Origin: a virus | Strand: one strand, 5' to 3' | Virus record (IMG/VR): IMGVR_UViG_3300028654_000001 | Span: 248,001 to 312,000 of that record | Length of the DNA: 64,000 bases | Shown: positions 42,271 to 50,800 of the stretch, in pieces | Layout of the letters: each line of letters begins with the position of its first letter | How positions within the stretch are numbered: position 1 is the stretch's first letter | The notes under the pieces: model-generated | The model's input: the letters and a program-made list of their open reading frames with translations, nothing else | What the model was told of the DNA's origin: nothing | The model's database searches: none | Made by a program: the position numbers and the translations under genes

Positions 42271-43463
42271 CAGGTCAGTATCTCCACAGAAAGTCCAGAG
42301 GTAGTGATATCTTCGATCCTGAAGGCACTTATCGCCCAAACGTTTAACCACAAGGTGGCTTCGGTTACCGCCTCAATCGTCCATCTCCCGTGCATCTCCC
42401 GAGAGTGTAGCCCAAAATCAAGCAAGGGCAGCTCCAGGATGCCTGCAGACGAGTGGGTGTAGATGGCTAGGTAGTCTGGTCCAGGAACGGCTATGGTTCT
42501 GCAGCCGCGCTTCTGAAGGGCAGCAGCTAGGTTGGGCTCAGCAATCCAAAGACCCTCAGTATGACCTTGGACAGCTTCCTCGAACGGAGTCAACCGTGGA
42601 TTCAGGTTCCTATACTCGAGCATGGCCGAAGCTATACTCCGAATCCAAGAGGTGGCGATAACCGCGGTTGAAGCCGTTAGCTGGTCATACTTTAGATTGA
42701 TGGCTAATGGATCTTGGATCGGCCTACGTTGAAGGCTACTCGGGTGGACCTGAATTCTAGTATAGTCATGCTCAGAGTCAGGCTGAGCACCGATCGGAAA
42801 GTATTGAAGAAAATCTTCGACAACCCCCTTTGGGTTTTCGAAGATAGTCGGGATAACCTGCTCAATCTTACCAACTATATCCCGTCGGCCTCCACGAGAG
42901 AGGGTCAGTAATCTTGAGTCCCCCTCCTCACGAAGTCTCTCGGTTTGATTGACCCTTGAGAGAGCTCGCTCTCTCACCCTGCTCTCTAGCTGGTCCTCAA
43001 ACCTCCACATGGTTATGAAGGCCTCAATCTCAGGTTTTACGGCCTGGGACCTCTCAACCAGACGCCCATCTTCTCTGAGTACTGGCGCTGGTTGGTAAAA
43101 ATCTTCATTGCTCAGCTTGGCAATGGCCCTTCCGGTTTCACTAGAGATCATAAGGATCCCATCACCAAGCTGAGCATACTCATCAGCAAGATACTGGGCT
43201 ACGTCATCCAAACCCTCATCAAAATGGAGTTTCTCACGCAACCGCTGGGTCAACGTCTCCACGTCAATGACACCCGTGGTGAATAGGCCCCCCAGATTAG
43301 GATCCTCCTGAATCTTTTCCCTACTGCGCCTAAGTAACCCAGAGCTCGGGTTAGCTTTCGAAAGAACCCTGACATTAACCTTCCTGGATAGGGCCTGCTG
43401 TTGAGGTGTCAGGGTGGTTAGGTCAGGCATGATTCGTACTCCTACCGGCCCTACTGTGGTCAC
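42270..43463 (-). CDS. Hypothetical protein
   Basis: 397 aa (386 from the ATG at 43430). Charged helical N-terminal two-thirds; C-terminus WIAEPNLAAALQKRGCRTI and GPDYLAIYTHSSAG looks like an alpha/beta domain. No known motif. Follows the AAA ATPase gene by 17 nt. Confidence 0.55.
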   Translation of the reverse strand: MTTVGPVGVRIMPDLTTLTPQQQALSRKVNVRVLSKANPSSGLLRRSREKIQEDPNLGGLFTTGVIDVETLTQRLREKLHFDEGLDDVAQYLADEYAQLGDGILMISSETGRAIAKLSNEDFYQPAPVLREDGRLVERSQAVKPEIEAFITMWRFEDQLESRVRERALSRVNQTERLREEGDSRLLTLSRGGRRDIVGKIEQVIPTIFENPKGVVEDFLQYFPIGAQPDSEHDYTRIQVHPSSLQRRPIQDPLAINLKYDQLTASTAVIATSWIRSIASAMLEYRNLNPRLTPFEEAVQGHTEGLWIAEPNLAAALQKRGCRTIAVPGPDYLAIYTHSSAGILELPLLDFGLHSREMHGRWTIEAVTEATLWLNVWAISAFRIEDITTSGLSVEILT

Positions 43464-43480
43464 GTTGGGTCGGATGTCAA

Positions 43481-46426
43481 CTACTTGGTGGCCTTCTCTG
43501 CTGCAGTAGCCGAGATTGTCTTGAATTGAGTTGAACGACCCTTAGAAGCAAATCTGGCTCGGATACCGTCCCCAGATTCCTTGTCGAACCCTACCCAATC
43601 AATGATATTATGGATCTCATCAGACATAGTCTTGATGATACGGGGCCGCCGCGTTAGGTCCTCCAGAAGGATCTCATAGTCCAGACCCTTGCACTTTGCA
43701 TTGAAGCTTTTGACCATCGAAGCTTCAACAGCCTGTTCGATCTCACGACCTACTAGACCATCAGCTTTCTCGGCCAAAGTAGCTAGGTTGAAGTTGGATA
43801 CATCTTGCGAGAAGTTCTTTGCATGGATCTTTATGATATCGATGAGGGTTTCCTCATCAGGGATATCGAAGAAGAACCTTTCTGGCATCCTGTTGACCAT
43901 CTCCGCGGGCATGGTCTTCAGGGAGTTGGCAGTCATCACCAAACAGGCTGGAGCATTAGATTCTTGGGTCCAGGTTGAGAGGATACCCAGCAAGCGAGAG
44001 GTGGTACCCGCATCTGATTGAGCCGATGAATCCCCACCGGATAGGCTCTTCTCAGCTTCATCTATCCACATAATGCAATTATGTGTGATCAATCCATTTG
44101 CAATAAATGAATGAGTGTCCTCACCCTCACAAACCAAGTCATAAACATCTTGAGTCCCAATGGGTTCAATGCTCTTCACCTGTACCCACCTACAATCAGC
44201 CTCAAGAATACGCTTGAGCTCAGATCCGCTAGACCCGAACTTCTCAATGTAGTTAATGAGATGACGTTCACTAACTGGAACTCTACCACTCTCATAAGAC
44301 CAGGTAACCCCAGACGAAGCACCTAAATCTGAGAACTTGGTACCAGACGCCTTTCTGGCCTCATGTAATAGTTGACCACAAGCAAACCCTGAACCTCGAT
44401 CAAAACCAATAGATGAAGAACTAATTTGTGTGGCCTTGACACTCTTTTCAACAAGGTACTCCCTAATAATTCCGGCTAAGTGAACAGCTCTACTACCGGT
44501 AATCTCCATTGAAGGGAAGTCAAACTTAGAAGGTATTACCCCCAGTGATTGGATTAGTTGACGACCCAATAACTGACGCTGAGCCCACATCTTCGGATGT
44601 TTGACAGTAAGAGCGATCTTATTACGGCCAATACATCCATCAGCATCAATCCACCCCGCAAGGAAAGCAGCTCGTACCTCCGGTGGTGCTGTCAAGATAT
44701 GCTTACGTGCTTCTCTGAGAAATTCAGCTGCTAACTGATTTGTAACTAAAGATGTCCAACAGGTTTTGAAAACTGAATCTTCAGTTAGTCCAGTTAGTAT
44801 AGGATCCTTAGAGTTATTCTCATGACGTGTTGCTTGAAGTCCAAATTGATTGATTAACCCGTGCTCAAAATAGGAGAGTAACCCCTCAGACGTGTTAACC
44901 AAACCAATTCCGTCATTAGCGCCGATGAAGCCATCACCCTCAAGTATACCTAGAACCCAACCTAGTTCTGTAGACCAAACCCTTGGGAGCTTTGGTACAA
45001 TGGCATCCCGAAAACCGCCACCCCCCCTACGAAACTCCATTCTTCCCTGGGCAGCTTCATAATTACGCATTCCAACTGGATGGAACCTAGTGCAATCTGA
45101 ATCCCCGGGATACTTGGCTATAGAAACCGCCATCATATCCCCAGGTAAAAGCTCGTCAGTGCTGACCCAATCTGGTAACCCACCTCGCATAATATAGTGG
45201 AGGTGGTTTTCTGTAGCGTTCAAGTAGTAACCATTAGCAGCATCAATACGGAAGGCTTCTGCTTGACGACATGTGATAGCACTCACCCGGGTTGAACCCA
45301 ATCGAAGTGTCTTTTCATTCCAACATTGAACGGAAAGATCAGTGGTTCCAGACAAGGACTCTTGCCATAAAACACCAATTGGTTTTGAAGTCCCATCTGC
45401 AAGAGTGACCTCGGTCTCTTCCGTCACGCATGGGGATACCGACTCCACGATCCTCAGAGCCCGATACAAGTTAGCTTCGGACTCACCCACTGCAGAGTTT
45501 CTAAGTTTTCCCATCTCGAACTGAATGAGAGGGAGCTTCCATTCTGTGGCAAGAGCCTTGGCTGAAAGTGACTTACCACAACCATAAACCCCCATGAGAA
45601 GGACCCCGCGGGGTGGTACCAAACCGAATGCCTGCCCCTCTTCAGTCCAACAAGATTGAGTACTACGTGCCCATTCTTTGAAGCACTCGGCCCCACCAAC
45701 CGAGTCAAAGCTAACTTTGCTCGAGTCGACGATCTGTACCAGATCGGTTTTCTTAATCTGGTTCCGCTTGTACTTACTAATCAAGACCGGGTCTACACGC
45801 TTTGGATCTACGGAGTCCTTCTTGGTTCTCACCACTGATTGAGTGATGGCAGCCTCTACCTCAAAGCTAGTAAACCCACGGAATAACTTGCCGATATTGG
45901 AGGGCACAGGTGTCTGAAGTTGCCTACAGAAATCTGTAACAAGAGTAGTCAACTCTTCTTCCTGGAGCCCCTTAGTGTCAACGATCTCAAAGTACCGAGC
46001 AAGCTTCTCTGGAATGACTCGCCGAGTGCTCACAAATATAAGGCACTTCACAACTCTGAGATCCACATGGAGTTGATGGATGATGTTCAGAACACGCCGG
46101 ACAGCTTGTTCATCTCGAAAGATCCTTTCAGGATCAGTGAAGATGTAGAAGTGCTCCTTGTCTTTCGGGTCATCCTTGTAGACCTGAGTAAGAGCCTCAT
46201 GGAGCTCGCGTGGAGTAGCCTCCGTATGACTCCTTTGAGTCCAATCTCTAGTCAGATCACCAATCTTCTTCAACCCGAGGCACCAATTGTAGACCCATGT
46301 TCGGTCTTCATGCTTATTCATCTGGAGTTGGAAGTCTTTGATGAAGTTATCCTCTTCATCGGTGACTACATAAACCAGACGGGTAAGTGCCCGTAGGTGA
46401 TGAACCATCTCAGCATTCAGGGTCAT
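43481..46426 (-). CDS. Ycf46-like AAA+ ATPase, intein-split
   Basis: 981 aa precursor; about 530 aa after removal of the intein (333-783). N-terminal 230 aa form the divergent domain of Ycf46-type proteins. Walker A GVYGCGKS (279-286), LRNSAVGESEANLYRAL, Walker B IMWIDEAEKSLSG after the splice point, then VMTANSLKTMP and MPERFFFDIPD complete the AAA core, as in chloroplast/cyanobacterial Ycf46. Such proteins are unassigned chaperone-like ATPases. The neighbouring Ycf35/DUF1257 and DUF2997 genes are known companions of Ycf46-like ATPases. AGGAG precedes the ATG, and TGGTGTA lies 35 nt upstream. Confidence 0.8.
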   Translation of the reverse strand: MTLNAEMVHHLRALTRLVYVVTDEEDNFIKDFQLQMNKHEDRTWVYNWCLGLKKIGDLTRDWTQRSHTEATPRELHEALTQVYKDDPKDKEHFYIFTDPERIFRDEQAVRRVLNIIHQLHVDLRVVKCLIFVSTRRVIPEKLARYFEIVDTKGLQEEELTTLVTDFCRQLQTPVPSNIGKLFRGFTSFEVEAAITQSVVRTKKDSVDPKRVDPVLISKYKRNQIKKTDLVQIVDSSKVSFDSVGGAECFKEWARSTQSCWTEEGQAFGLVPPRGVLLMGVYGCGKSLSAKALATEWKLPLIQFEMGKLRNSAVGESEANLYRALRIVESVSPCVTEETEVTLADGTSKPIGVLWQESLSGTTDLSVQCWNEKTLRLGSTRVSAITCRQAEAFRIDAANGYYLNATENHLHYIMRGGLPDWVSTDELLPGDMMAVSIAKYPGDSDCTRFHPVGMRNYEAAQGRMEFRRGGGGFRDAIVPKLPRVWSTELGWVLGILEGDGFIGANDGIGLVNTSEGLLSYFEHGLINQFGLQATRHENNSKDPILTGLTEDSVFKTCWTSLVTNQLAAEFLREARKHILTAPPEVRAAFLAGWIDADGCIGRNKIALTVKHPKMWAQRQLLGRQLIQSLGVIPSKFDFPSMEITGSRAVHLAGIIREYLVEKSVKATQISSSSIGFDRGSGFACGQLLHEARKASGTKFSDLGASSGVTWSYESGRVPVSERHLINYIEKFGSSGSELKRILEADCRWVQVKSIEPIGTQDVYDLVCEGEDTHSFIANGLITHNCIMWIDEAEKSLSGGDSSAQSDAGTTSRLLGILSTWTQESNAPACLVMTANSLKTMPAEMVNRMPERFFFDIPDEETLIDIIKIHAKNFSQDVSNFNLATLAEKADGLVGREIEQAVEASMVKSFNAKCKGLDYEILLEDLTRRPRIIKTMSDEIHNIIDWVGFDKESGDGIRARFASKGRSTQFKTISATAAEKATK
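44078..45430 (-). mobile_element. Intein with LAGLIDADG endonuclease in the Ycf46-like ATPase
   Basis: 451 residues, Cys333 (CVTEETEVTLADG) to Asn783 (LITHN), followed by Cys+1 just ahead of Walker B. LAGLIDADG motifs LGILEGDGFIG and LAGWIDADGC are visible, so homing is probably intact. Confidence 0.9.
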
Positions 46427-46461
46427 ATTCTCCTGGACTCCATCAAGTGTTCGTCAGGGTA

Positions 46462-46468
46462 TACACCA
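46462..46468 (-). promoter_or_regulatory. TGGTGTA motif before the Ycf46-like gene
   Basis: 35 nt before the ATG with AGGAG in the gap; lies just downstream of a strong terminator. Confidence 0.65.
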
Positions 46469-46478
46469 CAAAACAGGA

Positions 46479-46514
46479 AAGGCCCACTAAATTCTTTCTA
46501 ATTTAGTGGGCCTT
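46479..46514 (-). terminator. Rho-independent terminator
   Basis: Perfect 15-bp stem (AAGGCCCACTAAATT with its complement) and 6-nt loop, followed on the minus strand by a T-rich CCTGTTTT. It ends the DUF2997-DUF1257 unit, 22 nt beyond the stop at 46536, and the next unit's TGGTGTA motif lies 11 nt further on. Confidence 0.9.
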
Positions 46515-46535
46515 CTGCCGAACAATCAGGCTTGC

Positions 46536-46880
46536 TCACGCTTCTCGTGAGCAACACAAAACGTAGACTTGCTGACCTTTTACGGTCTCAGTCTCCGTGC
46601 TCACCGTGGTACCCTTTTGGAAGTGGAACTCCTTGCGTTCGGTAACCGTGTAGTGCTGACGAAGGGCGGAAATCTTTGCATCCGTTGCATCACGGTTATT
46701 ATCTATATCGGCACCAATAACTTGACCCGTGCGGGTGTCAATGGTGGTTCCGTCGAAGGCACCAGTCTGAAGGTTGAAACGAGTCCCCTCCTGGCGGTAT
46801 TTGATACCCTGTGAATCTAGAGTCTTGGCCAGGATCTTTGTGTCCTTCATCTGAGTGGTGATACTCGCTCTGTGCGACAT
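46536..46880 (-). CDS. DUF1257 (Ycf35-like) protein
   Basis: 114 aa. MSHRASITTQMKD with later ATDAKISALRQHYTV follows the DUF1257/Ycf35 pattern (MSHF.T..T...D). Family function unknown, but it co-occurs with Ycf46-like ATPases and DUF2997, both adjacent here. Strong Shine-Dalgarno AAGGAGAG. Confidence 0.75.
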   Translation of the reverse strand: MSHRASITTQMKDTKILAKTLDSQGIKYRQEGTRFNLQTGAFDGTTIDTRTGQVIGADIDNNRDATDAKISALRQHYTVTERKEFHFQKGTTVSTETETVKGQQVYVLCCSREA

Positions 46881-46942
46881 AGTACTATACTCTCCTTGAT
46901 TGGTTGAATCTTTACCCTAATAGGTGTTCAAAGTTTAGTGGA

Positions 46943-47131
46943 TTAGCTACTGGCGATCTCGTGGACTTCATCAGCCAGATCACTGGGCAACTTTTCGTCC
47001 TTCTCTAAAGTTCCAGTCCCAGCGATGTAGTTTCGAAGGATGTGGTCACAACCCTCTGAGGTTGCACCATTAATCTTCTCAACTTCCATGTGACCGTCTA
47101 CAAAAACTCGTTCCTTCCACGTAACCGTCAT
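46943..47131 (-). CDS. DUF2997-like small protein
   Basis: 62 aa. VDGHMEVEKINGATSEGCDHI resembles DUF2997 (beta-hairpin then G..C). Its position beside DUF1257 and a Ycf46-like ATPase supports the call. GAGG lies just before the ATG, and CGGTGTA 28 nt upstream. Confidence 0.6.
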   Translation of the reverse strand: MTVTWKERVFVDGHMEVEKINGATSEGCDHILRNYIAGTGTLEKDEKLPSDLADEVHEIASS

Positions 47132-47159
47132 AAATCCTCTTTTCAGTTGCTAGTACCTT

Positions 47160-47166
47160 TACACCG
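47160..47166 (-). promoter_or_regulatory. CGGTGTA motif before the DUF2997 gene
   Basis: 28 nt before the ATG at 47131, with GAGG near the start. Confidence 0.6.
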
Positions 47167-47168
47167 AT

Positions 47169-47834
47169 TCACTTTGAACCACCAAGGCGAATCGTAGCCC
47201 CCGCCTCAACAACAACTTCTGAAGAATGTCTTTGCTTCGGGGCTGCCCAAGGGTCATTGCTAGGATCCCCTTTTACACTAGGTTTACTTCCACGTCCACT
47301 ACCATTTGGGAATTCTGTCGATGAAGAAGGATTGCCCGGTAAATAAAGACCGCTACGATTCGATGTATTCATCAAAGCCAAAGATTCTAGGTTACCTCTA
47401 GCTGGAATTACTAGCGGGGTCCCGACCTCCTTAGACAGAGGTTGAGTCTCACTCTCAGGTTGATTTTCGGTACCTTCCGACTCACTGGCCTCTTTTATGA
47501 GAACCTCTTCTGTCGGTACTGCTAGGAATGAAACTGGCTGGTCAGGTTGCTCTTTTGCTGTGGGAATTTCAGAAGAAATTTCCCAAGAGTCCAAAACGGG
47601 ATGGAACTCTTTGCTGGAAATGTCCCTGAATCTAGGGTCTCCTGTCTCCATCTTCGGTACCTTAAGAAAAAGACGGTCAAGCCAAGTGGTGACCCGTCTC
47701 TCAAACTTGGTGGTTCCGTAGAGACTTCGCGTGCAATCTGGTTGAAGGCACCGATTGCACCAAAACATTTTGAAGTCCTCTGTCGGGACTTTCAACTGAT
47801 TGCATTCACCTAAGTTATCTCTACGATCTGGCAC
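47169..47834 (-). CDS. Hypothetical Cys-containing, Ser/Pro-rich protein
   Basis: 221 aa, GTG start preceded by GAGGG. FWCNRCLQPDCTRS (residues 24-37) may bind zinc; the rest is low-complexity Ser/Pro/Glu with no fold evident. Lies 8 nt after the polymerase stop. Confidence 0.5.
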   Translation of the reverse strand: MPDRRDNLGECNQLKVPTEDFKMFWCNRCLQPDCTRSLYGTTKFERRVTTWLDRLFLKVPKMETGDPRFRDISSKEFHPVLDSWEISSEIPTAKEQPDQPVSFLAVPTEEVLIKEASESEGTENQPESETQPLSKEVGTPLVIPARGNLESLALMNTSNRSGLYLPGNPSSSTEFPNGSGRGSKPSVKGDPSNDPWAAPKQRHSSEVVVEAGATIRLGGSK

Positions 47835-47842
47835 GTTAACCC

Positions 47843-50800
47843 TCAGAGGTTATGGTCATCCATCAGTACTTTGAAAAGATTCACGTTCACTTTAATTTGC
47901 AAAGCCGGATCAATCAAGGTCTCGTTGTTACCACTCTCGAGAAGATGAAGAACCCTCCCTTCTGGATCCCGACACCTCATGCAGGCTGCACTCACTTGTT
48001 TTACCGTATTCTGTGTTAGATTGTAGGGGCTGATATGGTATATTAGAACCCCATTACCATTATCAGACTTAGACTTCCCATTGCCGTTAGGTGGAACTGA
48101 AGTTCGTGCCGGAGGGAGGTTTGATGCCAGATTGGGTTCCGGAGTCTCAACTTGAATTGAAGTGGCTGTCTGTGGAACCGAAGTCTCAGTAGTAGAAGTG
48201 GTTGAACTGACTGGACTTGAGTTGGAGGGAGGAGGATCCTGCGCGGGAGGCGACTGGGGAGTCTCCCCCTTCCGCATGTAGTCTGGTACCAAATGCCCCT
48301 CTAGCCAAGGGGGTATTTGCTGATAGTACCTTCCGTTTACTTCCACGTCAGTTTTCTTAGGTGACTTGCCCTTCTCCGGAATATACCCGTGCATGATCTT
48401 GTAGTAGTCATACTTGGGATCCCAGTGCAGGTCGAGTAAGGGCTCAACCTCAAGATGGACTGGCCACCCACGAGCCATCTTCGCCGGTGAGCACATGATA
48501 TCAGTGAGGACTGGCATTACCTCCATGAGCTTCTCATGTTGTACCTCAAAAACAAGCTCATCATGTACTGTCAACAAGAACCTGACGGTATTATCCTGTA
48601 ACCACCCCATCTTGTAGAACTTCTTGTAGAGCATGACCATCGACATCTTCATGATGTCGGCACCCGAGTTCTTAGTAATAACCCCGTCAGCTTCAAATCG
48701 ATGAAGGGGATCTTTGACCGAAAGTGTGTAGGTCTCCTCCACTTGGTCAAGAATCTTGATCTTCTTGATCTTCTTGTGGCCGTAAATAGGATTCCGAAGG
48801 GTTACCCCAACTTGCTTGCATAAGTCATCAAGCGTATAAACAGTGACCTTACCCCCATTGACGAGTCGACGGTACAGAACATAGCTTGAATTGTCTCTGA
48901 AATCGGACTGTACCCACTTACCACGACTCAAAAAGTCTTGTACCAAAAAGTCAGGGGCAAACATATCATGGAACTTAGGTCCCCGGTTCTGCACCCCTTG
49001 TACATTACGCTCAAACATTCTGCGATTGATGTCAAGACGGTAACTAGTAGTATCGTCTCCGTTCTTATCAGACCCACTCCGATAGGGTCCACGAATGACT
49101 GATTCCACCCCAAGGGTACGAAGGAGCAACTTCAAGTCCTCAAGTAAGGGGCGCTGGCACAAATGGATATTGTAGGGATTCCCTTTTGCACTCACCAGTG
49201 GAGGCTTATGACCATCAGAATCCATGACACCACGGATAAAAGATTTCCGGTGCTCCAACCTCTCTTGAAGAATACGTGCTGGTAATCTCTTGGTGTGCGC
49301 TGTTGCCCCAGGGGTCAACCCTAATCGTTCAAGAAAACAAGTAAGTTCCACATTTTGGACTATCACTTGATGTCTTGTTGATTCTTTATTCTTTGGAGTA
49401 TGGGTGTTAGTCCTGAATTGCGTATTAAGCCCACAGGCCCCCCAGAAGTCTCGACACCTTTTGATAGCTATAGCCTCATGTGAACCAAAACAGGTCCTAA
49501 ATATCCCATCATTGAAGCAACCGTCTCCAATATAGCGTCCAACCCAATACCAGAACTCGGAGTGACTACCTCCAAGTTGAAAGTGTCTCTGTGCTTTTTC
49601 TACCCGAGTTACTGAATGTAGCTTAGGTGGGTTGAACTCTATAGGGTAGCAAAGTGCAGTTGCAGACCTGTCACCTGGACTCAGGTTTTTGAAGTTTATC
49701 CAAGAGTACCCAGAATCCGACACAACCAATTGTTTATGTCGAATATCACAACGAACGGTTGTTCCATCACTCAAAGTGATCTCAGCCAACCGGCACTCAC
49801 CCATAGAATGCGCTGTTGCCTTAGCCCATTTTGATCCAGTCCAAACCTGAACTAACTTATTGGCTGCAGATAAATCCCCGATCTTTTTCAACCCACTTTT
49901 GGTTGTGATAAGACTGGCATAAAAATTGCACCCCTGGATCGGATAATTCAGAGAATATCTCTCACAGGCAGCTACCACTGCCTTATCCTGGCTGTCAACA
50001 TCCGGAACAGCCATCCATCTACCGAATGCTGTATAGACCCCCTTGTCCTTCTTGACAAGAGCTTTCTGTTTTTTGACCCACTCATTGAAAATGGGCATTG
50101 CCTTATCGAATGCGGCTTTCCTCCGAGCTGCCTCCTGCTGGGTACACTTGGTAGCCCGCATGATGGCCATCGTCCCACCACCGTAAACCAAACTGAAATT
50201 CGCCATTTTTCCTTGTTGGCGTTGCTGTTTGGTGATCTCACTACCGAAAAAAGCCTTGGCCGTGATGGTATGCAAGTCCCCCGTACCCTCATTGAACTCC
50301 TTAATCCAAGCAGGCTCTCTCGATAGATTGGTGACGATTCTAAGCTCTTCACCAGCGAAGTCAATCTTGACCATCGTGTAACCCTCACGGGCTACGAAGG
50401 CTTTTCTCAATGCTGTAGCTACCTTAGGCTTCTTCTCATCATACGTGGAGGGGATGCCGTGGATCGGGATTGCACCATACCCTTGAGAAGCTTCCCCAGC
50501 CGGAGCTGTGAACCTACCTGTTGGTGCACCAGTCTGCTTGAATTGGTACCGAAGTTCTTGATTTTCATCACAATTGTTCAGCATACCTTCAAGATAAGTG
50601 CCAATGACCTTCTCTATCTGGCGATACTTGACAATTACCAATAAAATCGGGTTTATATCAGGGTGTTCTTCAACCAACTTTTCAAGAGTATCGGCATCTG
50701 TCTTGTACTGTTGAGAACCAACGGCCGAAGTCTTATCTGGCTTTGGTTCGATGTTGAGCCCCGTCGAACTAGCAAAGAGGAAGTTGCTTAGTTGTTGAGT

